A stretch of 31,996 nucleotides of DNA, from positions 1-31,996 of IMG/VR virus record IMGVR_UViG_3300027782_000238; one strand, written 5' to 3'. Below, piece by piece: positions 11,913-20,325 of this stretch (positions are counted from its first letter, which is position 1; each line of letters opens with the position of its first letter). Source of the stretch: a virus. Below the pieces are notes generated by a model. It searched no databases. It had not been told where the DNA came from and saw nothing but the letters and a program-made list of their open reading frames with translations. A program made the position numbers and the translations under genes.

Positions 11913-11940
11913 GACTATTGACAAAGTATTTGCTATAGTC
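11913..11940 (+). promoter_or_regulatory. Extended -10 promoter for the late operon, inside an inverted repeat
   Basis: TGC-TATAGT (11931-11939) is an extended -10 element. A TTGACA (11918-11923) lies only 10 bases upstream, too close to act as its -35. GACTAT (11913-11918) and ATAGTC (11935-11940) form an inverted repeat around the element. The arms share GACTA/TAGTC with the dyad at 5447-5462, so the same regulator might act here. Confidence 0.5.
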
Positions 11941-11974
11941 CCCCCCTATCACGCCCACAAAGACAAGGACAATC

Positions 11975-12406
11975 GTGAAGATAGAGCAAATGGACAGTAT
12001 CCAAGACGAGGTAGACCAACCGACAACTGAGAAGAAGAAGGCTGGCAGACCCAAGGGGGTATTTGGCTTAAAGCGTCAGATACAGGAGTACGCAAGGAAT
12101 CCTGACCTAGCCCTACCCAAGACCGATAATCAAAGAATCAAAGACCTGAAGGATATGCTCATCAGGTCGAGTGGTAAGGATGTTGTCGAGAAGATGATCT
12201 CCATTGCGTTGAATGACAATCACCCCGCACAGATGGCAGCTATCAAGATGTGTGTAGACCGCACACTGCCCGTATCCATGTTTGAGAAGGATAAGAGCCA
12301 GAGGAGTGCAGTCACCATTAATATCACTGGCATAGGCGCACCAGTGGCAGCGACAGTTGAAGAAGAACCCAAAGACATAGAAGACATAGAGGTTAAGAAT
12401 GACTGA
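11975..12406 (+). CDS. Terminase small subunit-like protein
   Basis: A 143-residue protein just upstream of the large terminase and one intervening gene. It opens with a charged N-terminus and an AT-hook-like KAGRPKGVFG. A helical region follows (KDLKDMLIRSSGKDVVEKMI), then SIALNDNHPAQMAAIKMCVD, a pattern common in small terminase-type proteins, and an acidic tail. GTG 11975 has AAGGA at good distance; the ATG at 11990 is the alternative. It would recognise the packaging site, which may be the repeat/hairpin region just upstream. The end overlaps the next gene by 8 bases. Confidence 0.7.
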   Translation: MKIEQMDSIQDEVDQPTTEKKKAGRPKGVFGLKRQIQEYARNPDLALPKTDNQRIKDLKDMLIRSSGKDVVEKMISIALNDNHPAQMAAIKMCVDRTLPVSMFEKDKSQRSAVTINITGIGAPVAATVEEEPKDIEDIEVKND

Positions 12407-12893
12407 ATGGTTGAATGAATACCAAAAATTTTCTGCGACTCCTTGGAGTCCTACAACATTGAAACCATCGGAAGAACAGCAGTTTCGCAGTTGGCTGCAG
12501 GGAACTCAACTTTTTAACTCTATTAAGTCAGACATTGCGGCTGAACAAAAGATGCCTGTTAATAAGTTAGACAACCAGCGAGTTACAGAGATGATTCTTG
12601 AATCTCCTGACTATGACTACAGGGGAGCATGGAAAGCAGGAATAAAAGAAACTATCAGTCCTTATGACAATAGACCGCACTTTCCATCGTCTACCAAAAC
12701 AGGACAAATGCTAAAAGACCCAACTCATCCAACGGCATGGAAAGAGTTTTTTATGCGTCAGTATGGGACTGACCCTGATGCAATGGGACTTGACACTGTA
12801 GAAAAAGCAAAAAACTGGAGTCTTTCAAAACAAAAGGTAGAAACACCTTTTTATAAAGACCCATTTTCTGCACCTGACTACACAATCGAATAA
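12399..12893 (+). CDS. Conserved phage protein of unknown function between terminase genes
   Basis: A 164-residue protein. Two segments look like a widespread but uncharacterised phage protein: LKPSEEQQFRSWLQGT near the N-terminus, and DYDYRGAWKAGI followed by a HFPSSTKTGQ...DPTHPTAWKE block. The rest is hydrophilic. Its place between the terminase subunits and its TAATG coupling to the large subunit suggest a packaging or head function. Codon use is more AT-rich than in the small terminase gene just before. I can give no biochemical role. Confidence 0.7.
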   Translation: MTEWLNEYQKFSATPWSPTTLKPSEEQQFRSWLQGTQLFNSIKSDIAAEQKMPVNKLDNQRVTEMILESPDYDYRGAWKAGIKETISPYDNRPHFPSSTKTGQMLKDPTHPTAWKEFFMRQYGTDPDAMGLDTVEKAKNWSLSKQKVETPFYKDPFSAPDYTIE

Positions 12894-14152
12894 TGGCTGA
12901 CCTTAACTTTGCGCTACTGCCTTGGCAGCAGGAAGTCTATGCCGACAAGACGAGGTTCAAGGTTGTCGTTGCGGGTCGGCGATGCGGTAAGTCAAGACTT
13001 GCGGTTACCACTCTATTAATAGAGGGTTTGAGTTGCCCTGCAGGGTCTGCAGTTCTTTATGTTGCCCCGACTCAGGGACAGGCTAGACAGATTGTGTGGG
13101 ATGTACTGTTGGATGTTGGTCGGGAGATTATTCAGAGCAGCCATGTGAATAACATGGAAGTTACTTTGATTAACGGCGCAAAGATATATGTTCGGGGGAG
13201 TGACAGACCTGATACTTTGCGAGGAGTCTCCCTTACTTACGCTGTACTGGATGAGGTAGCTGACATTAAGCCTGAGACTTGGGAACAGGTAATACGAGCG
13301 TCTTTGTCAGACAAGAAGGGTAAAGCCATGTTTATCGGTACACCCAAGGGTAGGAACTGGTTCTACGACTTGTATAACTTAGGGCAAGAGGAGACAGATT
13401 CTGACTGGAAAAGTTGGCATTTCACCACCAAAGATAATCCTTTAATTGACCCTAGTGAAATCGAAAGTGCAAAGAAGACCCTTTCCAGCTTTGCTTTCAA
13501 GCAAGAGTATATGGCATCTTTTTCTAATGCTGGCTCAGATGTATTCAAAGAAGAATGGATTAAGTACGGGGAAGAACCTGAGTATGGTTCTTACTTTGTA
13601 GCTGTTGACTTGGCTGGATTTGAGGAAGTAGCTAGACAGGCGGCTAACTCTAAGAAAAGGCTAGACCAGACTGCTATTGCTGTGGTTAAGGTGACTGATG
13701 ATGGCAAATGGTTTGTCAAAGAGATTGTTTTTGGGCGTTGGGACATACGGGAGACTGCAGCGACTATTCTGCTAAAGATGCGGGAATACCGACCTTTGAG
13801 TGTTGGAATTGAGCGAGGTGCGTTAAAAAACGCTGTTTTGCCTTATTTGAGTGACCTAATGAGGAAAAATAATGTATATTCCCACATAGTTGACTTAACG
13901 CATGGCAACAGGAAAAAGACTGACAGAATTATCTGGAGTCTCCAAGGAAGGTTTGAGCATGGGCGTATTGTGCTGAACTCTGAGGAAGATTGGGATGAAT
14001 TCAAAGATCAACTCTTGATGTTTCCCGCCCAAGGTGTTCACGATGACTTGCCTGATGCTCTTTCCTACATTGACCAACTCGCTGTTACCTCATACTTCCA
14101 AGATGACCAAGAAGATGAGTGGCAACCGCTAGATATTATTTCGGGGATATAA
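12893..14152 (+). CDS. terL: Terminase large subunit
   Basis: A 419-residue DNA-packaging motor with both domains. ATPase: Walker A AGRRCGKS (27-34), Walker B YAVLDE (116-121) with catalytic Glu121, and coupling motif GTPKG (149-153). Nuclease (RNase H-like): YFVAVDLAG (Asp239), VGIERG (Glu307) and VHDDLPDALSY (Asp384, Asp385, Asp388). It translocates DNA into the prohead at the portal and cuts the concatemer. Length is short-normal for the family, with no apparent extra domain. The start overlaps the upstream stop by one base; the portal gene follows with no gap. Confidence 0.95.
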   Translation: MADLNFALLPWQQEVYADKTRFKVVVAGRRCGKSRLAVTTLLIEGLSCPAGSAVLYVAPTQGQARQIVWDVLLDVGREIIQSSHVNNMEVTLINGAKIYVRGSDRPDTLRGVSLTYAVLDEVADIKPETWEQVIRASLSDKKGKAMFIGTPKGRNWFYDLYNLGQEETDSDWKSWHFTTKDNPLIDPSEIESAKKTLSSFAFKQEYMASFSNAGSDVFKEEWIKYGEEPEYGSYFVAVDLAGFEEVARQAANSKKRLDQTAIAVVKVTDDGKWFVKEIVFGRWDIRETAATILLKMREYRPLSVGIERGALKNAVLPYLSDLMRKNNVYSHIVDLTHGNRKKTDRIIWSLQGRFEHGRIVLNSEEDWDEFKDQLLMFPAQGVHDDLPDALSYIDQLAVTSYFQDDQEDEWQPLDIISGI

Positions 14153-16198
14153 ATGGCAACAGATAAAGAAGTCAAGCTAGAACAAGGCGAGTTTTATGAG
14201 CCTACTGAGGCTGATAAAGAGTTGACCGATTTCATCACTAGTCACTGCGACAAGTGGAGAGATTGGCGAGATACAAACTTTCTCCCTGATTATCTAGAGT
14301 ACGAGCGCATCTTCCGTGGTCAATGGGCTTCTGAAGACAAGACCCGTGAGTCTGAGCGTAGCCGTATCGTTACCCCTGCTACCCAACAAGCCGTAGAGAC
14401 TCGCCATGCTGAGATCATGGAAGCTATCTTTGGGCAAGGTGACTTCTTTGACATTGAAGACAATATCCAAGATGTAGGTGGAAACCCTATAGATGTTGAG
14501 TTAATTAAGGCTCAACTGATGGAAGACTTCAAGAAGGACAAGATTAGAAAAGCTATCGACCAGATCGAATTGATGGCTGAAATCTATGGTACAGGCATTG
14601 GCGAGATCATTGTCAAGACCGAGAAAGAATACATCCCATCGACTCAGCCTATCCCTAATCAGATGGGTCAAGCGGCTATTGGCGTGATGGAGCGTGAGCG
14701 CATATCTGTAAAGATCATGCCAATCAATCCCAAGAACTTCTTGTTTGACCCTAATGGCACAAGCATTGATGACTGCATGGGCGTGGCTATTGAGAAATAC
14801 GTCTCAATTCACAAGATTGTAGAGGGAATCGAAAAAGGCATTTACCGCAAGGTAGACATCACGCCCACCTATGAAGATACTGACTTAGAGCCTACCCAAG
14901 AGGTTAGCCAGTACCAAGATGAAAAGGTATTGTTGTTGACGTACTACGGATTAGTACCCCGTGAGTATTTGAACAATCTTGAGGAAAACAAAGACATTGT
15001 TGAGTTGTTTCCTGAGAATTCAGCGGCTGAAGACTATACCGATATGGTTGAAGCTATTGTTGTGATTGCCAATGATGGTATGTTGCTCAAGGCTGAAGAA
15101 AACCCTTACATGATGAGGGATAGACCTGTTTTGTCTTACCAAGACGATACAGTTCCAAACCGCCTGTTGGGGCGAGGTACAGTGGAAAAAGCATTTAATA
15201 TGCAAAAAGCCATTGATGCTCAGACTCGTGCTCACTTGGATTCACTTGCTTTGACCACTGCCCCTATGGTTGCTATGGACGCAACAAGACTTCCAAGAGG
15301 TATGAAGTTTGAAGTCAAGGCTGGTAAGGCTATTCTTACCAATGGCAACCCAAGTGAGATTATTTACCCATTCAAGTTTGGTCAGAATGACCCAAATAAC
15401 CTAGCAACTGCCAAAGAATTTGAACGTATGTTGCTACAAGCTACTGGTACGCTGGACTCTAACGGCATGGTTTCACAGGCAAGCCGTGATGGTGGTGGTA
15501 TGTCGATGGCTGTTGCTTCCATCATCAAGAAATACAAGCGTACTTTGGTGAATTTCCAAGAAGATTTCTTGATTCCATTCATCAAAAAGGCGGCTTTCAG
15601 GTTCATGCAGTTTGACCCAGAGCGTTATCCCTCTGTGGACATGAATTTCATACCTACTGCAACCTTGGGCATCATTGCTAGAGAGTATGAACAACAGCAA
15701 TTCATTGGTTTGTTGCAAACTTTGGGTGCAAACACCCCTGTTTTGCCTATTTTGCTCAAAGGCATCATAGGAAACAGCAGTTTGACCAACAGAATGGAGT
15801 TGATTGCCAAGTTGGATGAGATGATGCAACCTAATCCTCAACAGCAGCAGATGCAACAGATGCAATCAGAGTTGGCAATGCAAGCGGCACAGGCTCAGAT
15901 TGCTGTTCAGACTAGCCAAGCTGAAGAAAACAAGGCAAATGCCATCAAATTGTCTGTCGAGGCGCAGTTGATGCCGCAAGAAATTCAGGCAAAGAACATG
16001 GCTTCAATCACCAAAAATCTGCCTAATGAAGATATGGCTTCTTCTCAAGAGTTTGACAAGCGGGTGAAGATTGCTGAGTTGATGTTGAAAGAAGCAGACA
16101 TTAAAAACAAGTCTAAAATCGTTGAATTACAGATGGCAGACAAGCAATCTAAGACTGAAAATGATTTTTTGGCTAGATTGTCAAGGGAACTTTCATAA
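14153..16198 (+). CDS. Portal protein
   Basis: A 681-residue portal (head-tail connector) of podovirus size. The N-terminal part (DKWRDWRDTNFLPDYLEYER then IFRGQW) and the block SRIVTPATQQAVETRHAEIM match large podoviral portals. The middle contains the long helical stem and wing region. About 560-640 is a Gln/Ala/Met-rich coiled coil (QQQQMQQMQSELAMQAAQAQ), likely the barrel-forming C-terminal helix. Twelve copies would form the vertex ring that docks the terminase and later the adaptor. The start abuts the terminase stop (TAAATG); the end overlaps the next start as TAATG. Confidence 0.9.
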   Translation: MATDKEVKLEQGEFYEPTEADKELTDFITSHCDKWRDWRDTNFLPDYLEYERIFRGQWASEDKTRESERSRIVTPATQQAVETRHAEIMEAIFGQGDFFDIEDNIQDVGGNPIDVELIKAQLMEDFKKDKIRKAIDQIELMAEIYGTGIGEIIVKTEKEYIPSTQPIPNQMGQAAIGVMERERISVKIMPINPKNFLFDPNGTSIDDCMGVAIEKYVSIHKIVEGIEKGIYRKVDITPTYEDTDLEPTQEVSQYQDEKVLLLTYYGLVPREYLNNLEENKDIVELFPENSAAEDYTDMVEAIVVIANDGMLLKAEENPYMMRDRPVLSYQDDTVPNRLLGRGTVEKAFNMQKAIDAQTRAHLDSLALTTAPMVAMDATRLPRGMKFEVKAGKAILTNGNPSEIIYPFKFGQNDPNNLATAKEFERMLLQATGTLDSNGMVSQASRDGGGMSMAVASIIKKYKRTLVNFQEDFLIPFIKKAAFRFMQFDPERYPSVDMNFIPTATLGIIAREYEQQQFIGLLQTLGANTPVLPILLKGIIGNSSLTNRMELIAKLDEMMQPNPQQQQMQQMQSELAMQAAQAQIAVQTSQAEENKANAIKLSVEAQLMPQEIQAKNMASITKNLPNEDMASSQEFDKRVKIAELMLKEADIKNKSKIVELQMADKQSKTENDFLARLSRELS

Positions 16199-17484
16199 TG
16201 GACATTCTTGACTTAGAGCGCAAGTTAGGCATTGATGGTATGTCTGCTGATGAGCAGATGGCTTTAATCGTTGCGTTGCAAAAGTCTGCTGAAGAAAAAG
16301 CCGAACAAGCCAGAGAAGAAACAATCGGCAAGAGTGCTGATTTGGTGATTCAAGGCTTAAAACGCATCAAATCTGACATTGAAACTAGGTTTTCTGAACT
16401 GAATTTAGCTATTCAAACAAAGTCATCTAGCTTGAAAAATGGCATTGATGGTAAGGATGGGCGTGATGGTAAAGACGGAAAAAATGGCAAAGATGGCTTA
16501 AAAGGCGACAGAGGTCTTGATGGGCAAGCTGGTCGTGATGGGATTGATGGAGTTGATGGTATATCGGTAGTCAACGCAAATATTGACTTTGATGGCTCTT
16601 TGGTCGTTACTTTGTCTGATGGTCGAGAGATCAATGTTGGTGAGGTTGTATCCCCTGATATTGCTGAAAAGATCAACGTCATCAGCACTATGTCTACTAA
16701 TGCGGCTATTGCTATCAAGGATGAAGGTACATCTATAACCAGTTCGGTTAAGAACATTAACTTTGTAGGTGCGGCAGTTACTGCTACCAACTCAGGGGAC
16801 GATGTAACTGTTAATGTGAGTGCTGGTACAGGCACAGTCACAAGTGTGGCGGCTACGGCTGGTACAGGTATCAGCGTCAGTGGTAGTCCAATCACAACCT
16901 CTGGCACTTTGACGATCACCAATACTGCACCAGATCAGACTGTAGTATTGACTGCTGGTACAGGCATTAATACAAGCGGAACTTACCCTAGCTTTACTGT
17001 TACCAATTCTGCACCAGATCAGACTGTTGCCTTGACCCAAGGCGGTACAACAACAATTACGGGTACTTACCCTAATTTCACTATCTCCTCTGCTGACCAA
17101 TTCCAAGGGACTGTGACTTCTGTATCGGGTACTTCTCCTGTTGCATCTAGCGGCGGCGCTACTCCTGCTATTTCATTGGCATCAGGTTATGGAGATACTC
17201 AGAACCCTTATGCCTCTAAAACTGCAAACTATGTCCTAGCCGCACCTAATGGTTCTTCTGGTGTCCCAACATTTAGAGCGATTGTTGCCGCTGATATTCC
17301 TACCTTAAACCAGAATACTACGGGTACAGCGGCATCTACCCCCAAGCTATTGACTACCAATTTCACTATTGAGGAATCAGGCGGTAAATTGCTATTTAAG
17401 AATGGTGCTACTACAATCGCATCAATGTCATCAACTGGAATCATTACATCTGCGGCTAATATTGTTGCAAATGGAACACCTTAA
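16198..17484 (+). CDS. Collagen-like fibre/virion surface protein
   Basis: A 428-residue protein with a helical, charged N-terminus (1-75), then about 13 Gly-X-Y triplets (residues 82-121, GIDGKDGRDGKDGKNGKDG and onward), which form a collagen-like triple-helical stalk. The remaining 300 residues are Thr/Ser/Gly/Val-rich beta repeats, including two copies of TN(T/S)APDQTV(V/A)LT whose DNA keeps an identical 17-base stretch about 85 bases apart. The C-terminus (LLFKNGATTIASMSSTGIIT then IVANGTP) resembles that of the small protein at 26135-26410. It is probably a trimeric fibre binding host surfaces or mucus. It is TAATG-coupled to the portal and lies among fibre genes. Confidence 0.8.
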   Translation: MDILDLERKLGIDGMSADEQMALIVALQKSAEEKAEQAREETIGKSADLVIQGLKRIKSDIETRFSELNLAIQTKSSSLKNGIDGKDGRDGKDGKNGKDGLKGDRGLDGQAGRDGIDGVDGISVVNANIDFDGSLVVTLSDGREINVGEVVSPDIAEKINVISTMSTNAAIAIKDEGTSITSSVKNINFVGAAVTATNSGDDVTVNVSAGTGTVTSVAATAGTGISVSGSPITTSGTLTITNTAPDQTVVLTAGTGINTSGTYPSFTVTNSAPDQTVALTQGGTTTITGTYPNFTISSADQFQGTVTSVSGTSPVASSGGATPAISLASGYGDTQNPYASKTANYVLAAPNGSSGVPTFRAIVAADIPTLNQNTTGTAASTPKLLTTNFTIEESGGKLLFKNGATTIASMSSTGIITSAANIVANGTP

Positions 17485-17497
17485 AGGAAGGTAAATT

Positions 17498-18754
17498 ATG
17501 GCAACGACAGTCACTCTTAAACCTAATGCAATTGATATTTCTGGCTCTACGTCAGGAACTACTACATTGCAAGCAACTGCTGTAGCTGGTACTACTACTC
17601 TTACGCTTCCAGCGGCTACAGATACATTGGTTGGTAAGGCTACAACCGATACGCTAACCAACAAGACTCTAACAGGTGCGGTAATGAACGGCACTGTAGG
17701 CGCAACTACACCGTCTACTGGCGCATTTACTACTTTGTCGGCTACAGGTGTTACAACCGTACAAGCTGGAACGGCAGCAGCCCCAGCCATCACTACATCA
17801 GGCGACACCAACACAGGTATCTTCTTCCCTGCCGCTGACACTATTGCTTTTGCTGAAGGTGGTGCGGAGGCTATGCGTATTGACTCCAGCGGCGGTGTTC
17901 GCATCAACAATACATCAAATGCAACATTTTCAGCGCAATTAAATACGCAATTTACTACTGCGTTTCAATGTGGGCAATACTTAAAAGTAACAGATACAAG
18001 CGCATCTCAAAGTATGTTTATATTTGGGAATTCCAGTAGCGATGCTGTTGGAAGTATTGCAACTAATGGTTCTGCAACTTCCTATAACACTTCAGCAACA
18101 TCGGGAGTGATTGGCATAGATGCAAGCACTATTGCAATTAATACTGCTTCATCAGAACGTATGCGTATCGACTCTAGCGGCGATGTAAGTATCGGTGCAA
18201 CAACAGTAAGTTCTTCTGCTAGATTAAATGTATACCAAGCAGATTCAGCCCAACGAGTTGTTCATTTTGAAAACACAAGAAATGTAAGCGGTGATGAAAA
18301 TTTACGTTTGGTGCTAGGTTCTAACTGTAATAACACCTCATCTTATCCTTTAATCGTAACAACTGGTGGTTCGCAAAAACTGGAAATATACGGCAATGGT
18401 AATGTTGCAAACGTAAACAATTCTTATGGCGCTCTTTCAGATATAAAGCTAAAAGAAAACATTGTTGATGCAACGCCCAAACTTGCAGACTTAATGCAAG
18501 TCAAAGTTCGTAACTACAACCTTATTGGTGACACAACAAAACAAATCGGTGTTGTTGCTCAAGAATTGGAAACTGTATTTCCTGCGCTAGTTGACGAATC
18601 ACCCGACAGAGATGGTGAAGGCGGTAATCTGAGTACAGTTACAAAGTCTGTGAAGTACAGCGTATTTGTCCCCATGCTCATCAAAGCCATCCAAGAACAA
18701 CAAGCCCTCATCACAGCCCTGACAGCACGAATCACAGCATTGGAGCAAGCATGA
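17498..18754 (+). CDS. Tail fibre/spike with C-terminal S74 self-cleaving chaperone
   Basis: A 418-residue fibre. The N-terminal third has Thr-rich repeats including DTLTNKTLTGAVMN, common in phage fibres. The middle is beta-rich with two copies of the motif (E/A)xMRIDSSG (about 125 and 221). From about 312 on it has the endosialidase-type intramolecular chaperone: SDIKLKENI with the cleavage Ser at 314, QIGVVAQELETVFPALV, and VKYSVFVPMLIKAIQEQQAL. This domain drives trimer folding and then cuts itself off. AAAGGAAGG precedes the ATG. The end overlaps the next gene as ATGA. Confidence 0.88.
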   Translation: MATTVTLKPNAIDISGSTSGTTTLQATAVAGTTTLTLPAATDTLVGKATTDTLTNKTLTGAVMNGTVGATTPSTGAFTTLSATGVTTVQAGTAAAPAITTSGDTNTGIFFPAADTIAFAEGGAEAMRIDSSGGVRINNTSNATFSAQLNTQFTTAFQCGQYLKVTDTSASQSMFIFGNSSSDAVGSIATNGSATSYNTSATSGVIGIDASTIAINTASSERMRIDSSGDVSIGATTVSSSARLNVYQADSAQRVVHFENTRNVSGDENLRLVLGSNCNNTSSYPLIVTTGGSQKLEIYGNGNVANVNNSYGALSDIKLKENIVDATPKLADLMQVKVRNYNLIGDTTKQIGVVAQELETVFPALVDESPDRDGEGGNLSTVTKSVKYSVFVPMLIKAIQEQQALITALTARITALEQA

Positions 18755-19038
18755 CAATCACTTGGACAATCAACCAACTTGACCGCCAAACCTCTGATGG
18801 CTTAGTGACTACTGCCCATTGGCGTGTAGACGCTGTTGATGGTGAACACTCTGCTGGCTCTTACGGCACAGTAGCCTTTGAGCGTGGTACGTCTTTCACG
18901 GCTTATGACTCTCTGACCGAGGCTCAAGTCATTGCTTGGGTCAAAGAAAAGCTAGAAGTGGTTGATATTGAAACAAACCTTGCCGCACAGATTGCCTTAC
19001 AGAAAGCCCCAGTAACTGCAACAGGAGTGCCTTGGTGA
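18751..19038 (+). CDS. Small protein following the tail fibre, possible fibre assembly factor
   Basis: A 95-residue protein with a beta-rich first half (TITWTINQLDRQTSDGLVTT then AHWRVDAVDGEHSAG) and a C-terminal helix (LTEAQVIAWVKEKLEVVDIE followed by TNLAAQIALQKAP). This strand-then-helix pattern is common in small genes directly behind fibre genes in freshwater and marine phages. ATGA coupling to the fibre suggests a chaperone or a fibre-tip component. No biochemical evidence is visible. Confidence 0.65.
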   Translation: MTITWTINQLDRQTSDGLVTTAHWRVDAVDGEHSAGSYGTVAFERGTSFTAYDSLTEAQVIAWVKEKLEVVDIETNLAAQIALQKAPVTATGVPW

Positions 19039-19274
19039 CCCCAGAACTACAAAAGTATTACGAATCCCGATTTGAAATGATGGGGATGGATGGTTGGAAG
19101 GATTTGTGCATAGATATTGACAATATGATAGAGTCACTCAATAATCTAAGCGTTATTCCTGATGAAAAAACCTTGATGTTCAAAAAAGGTGAACTTTCCA
19201 TCTTGACTTGGCTGAAAACCTTGAAAGAGGTCAGCGAAAGAGCCTACGAGGAATTGAATGAAAAGAATGTTTGA
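19035..19274 (+). CDS. Small helical phage protein of unknown function
   Basis: A 79-residue protein. I choose GTG 19035 (7 bases after AGGAG, GTGA overlap with the upstream stop) over TTG 19032, which is too close to the ribosome site. It begins MTPELQKYYESRFEMMGMDG then WKDLCIDIDNM, a recurrent start among small podoviral genes near the capsid block. A second helix (KGELSILTWLKTLKEVSERA) follows. Function unknown. The end overlaps the next gene by 17 bases. Confidence 0.65.
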   Translation: MTPELQKYYESRFEMMGMDGWKDLCIDIDNMIESLNNLSVIPDEKTLMFKKGELSILTWLKTLKEVSERAYEELNEKNV

Positions 19275-19491
19275 TTTTGCCTGTGCAAACGGGCATAAAA
19301 CCGAAAGACTTGTTGATTATGAGACAACAGGTTTTAAGTGTGAGTGCGGAGAAACAGCCAACCGCACTTTGTCTGCTCCTAACTTCAAATTAGAGGGGTG
19401 GTCTGGTTCTTTCCCATCAGAGCATGGGAAGTTCGAGAAAAAACACCTAGATCAACTAAAGTGGGAGCAAAAGCACAACTCACAAGCGTAA
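19258..19491 (+). CDS. FmdB-like zinc-ribbon protein
   Basis: A 77-residue protein. The first 40 residues are an FmdB-type zinc ribbon: FDFACANGHKTE, then FKCECGETANRTLSAPNFKL. Relatives have CxxC at both sites; here the first knuckle is C-x3-H, which can still bind zinc. The C-terminal part is charged and helical (KFEKKHLDQLKWEQKHN). Small ribbons of this kind sit just before the scaffold and capsid genes in many podoviruses; their role is unknown. ATG 19258 has GAGGA before it. Confidence 0.65.
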   Translation: MKRMFDFACANGHKTERLVDYETTGFKCECGETANRTLSAPNFKLEGWSGSFPSEHGKFEKKHLDQLKWEQKHNSQA

Positions 19492-19540
19492 GCCGAGTTG
19501 AATGTCCTAGAACCGATGAACGGCAGGAAAAGGAAGAAAT

Positions 19541-20296
19541 ATGTTGATTGACAATGATGATGAGACGCTAAGTGAGTTAGACGCAGTTGAGCAAAAGAAT
19601 CGACTACCTGAAGTAGCACCATTGTCCGAGATGCCTGAGAAATACAGGCAAAAATCTTTGGAAGAAGTGGTCAAAATGCACCAAGAAGCTGAGAAGCTAA
19701 TTGGAAAGCAAGCGCAGGAAGTTGGGGAAGTGCGAAAGCTGGCAGATGAACTTATCAAGCAAAACCTCTCCTCTAAACAACAACCTATTGAAAAAGAGCC
19801 AGAAGTAGATTTTTTCGAGAATCCACAAGAGGCAGTTCGTAGGACTGTTGATAACCATCCTGATGTACTTGCGGCTCGCCATGCGGGTCAGGAGTTCAAA
19901 AAGATGCAGATTCAGCAAAAGCTATCGCAAGAGCATCCTGATTTTGGTCAGATTGCTCAAGATACAGACTTTGTGAATTGGGTGAAATCTTCACCTATTC
20001 GCCTTGGTTTGTATGCAAAAGCTGATGGTGAGTTTGATTACGACAGTGCAAATGAATTGTTATCTACCTATAAGCAGTTGCGAGGAATTAAGGCTAAACA
20101 GACTTCAGATGCAGGGGAAACTCAGCGCAAGTCAAACCTTAAGGCGGCAAGTGTAGATGTAGGTGGAAGTGGGGAGTCTGGAAAGAGGGTCTACAGAAGG
20201 GCTGATCTAATTCGGCTGAAAATGACTGACCCAGATCGTTATGAAGCGTTAAGCGGAGAAATCATGCAAGCGTATCAAGACGGACGGGTCAAATAA
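19541..20296 (+). CDS. Scaffolding protein
   Basis: A 251-residue, highly charged, almost fully helical protein (KSLEEVVKMHQEAEKLIGKQ and VRKLADELIKQNLSSKQQ), directly upstream of the major capsid gene, which is the standard place for scaffold. A central block DNHPDVLAARHAGQEFKKMQ is followed by QQKLSQEHPDF, and a basic C-terminal helix ends it (VYRRADLIRLKMTDPDRYEA), which would bind the inside of the capsid shell. AAAGGAAG precedes ATG 19541. No protease signature, so scaffold release is probably by exit. Confidence 0.85.
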   Translation: MLIDNDDETLSELDAVEQKNRLPEVAPLSEMPEKYRQKSLEEVVKMHQEAEKLIGKQAQEVGEVRKLADELIKQNLSSKQQPIEKEPEVDFFENPQEAVRRTVDNHPDVLAARHAGQEFKKMQIQQKLSQEHPDFGQIAQDTDFVNWVKSSPIRLGLYAKADGEFDYDSANELLSTYKQLRGIKAKQTSDAGETQRKSNLKAASVDVGGSGESGKRVYRRADLIRLKMTDPDRYEALSGEIMQAYQDGRVK

Positions 20297-20325
20297 TTTA
20301 ACCTATCGTTTTTTGGAGATTTAAC

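Larger units (their letters stand above)
11325..11974. other. Main non-coding region (650 bp): candidate origin, late promoter and packaging region
   Basis: No convincing gene lies here. From left to right it holds: the hairpin at 11334-11352; a Fur-box-like sequence (11414-11428); an inverted repeat TGTCATC...GATGACA (11442-11468); a pyrimidine-rich stretch (about 11470-11520); three DnaA boxes; an AT-rich segment (about 11645-11700); two more DnaA boxes; a G-rich/TCGG repeat with a 9-bp hairpin; A-rich runs; and an extended -10 promoter just before the small terminase gene. A 70-codon frame at 11441-11653 runs through the DnaA boxes and is not gene-like. Confidence 0.75.

Noticed and set aside
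11918-11939. TTGACA and TATAGT as a classic -35/-10 pair
   Set aside because: The spacer is 10 bases, far too short; the -10 was kept as an extended -10 element instead.
11325-11974. CRISPR-like or tRNA content of the non-coding region
   Set aside because: The repeats are DnaA boxes and a TCGG tract without regular spacers, and no cloverleaf is visible.
16920-17030. Repeat in the collagen-like fibre gene as a diversity-generating variable region
   Set aside because: No reverse transcriptase or template repeat is present in the genome; the 17-base identity is a duplicated protein motif.
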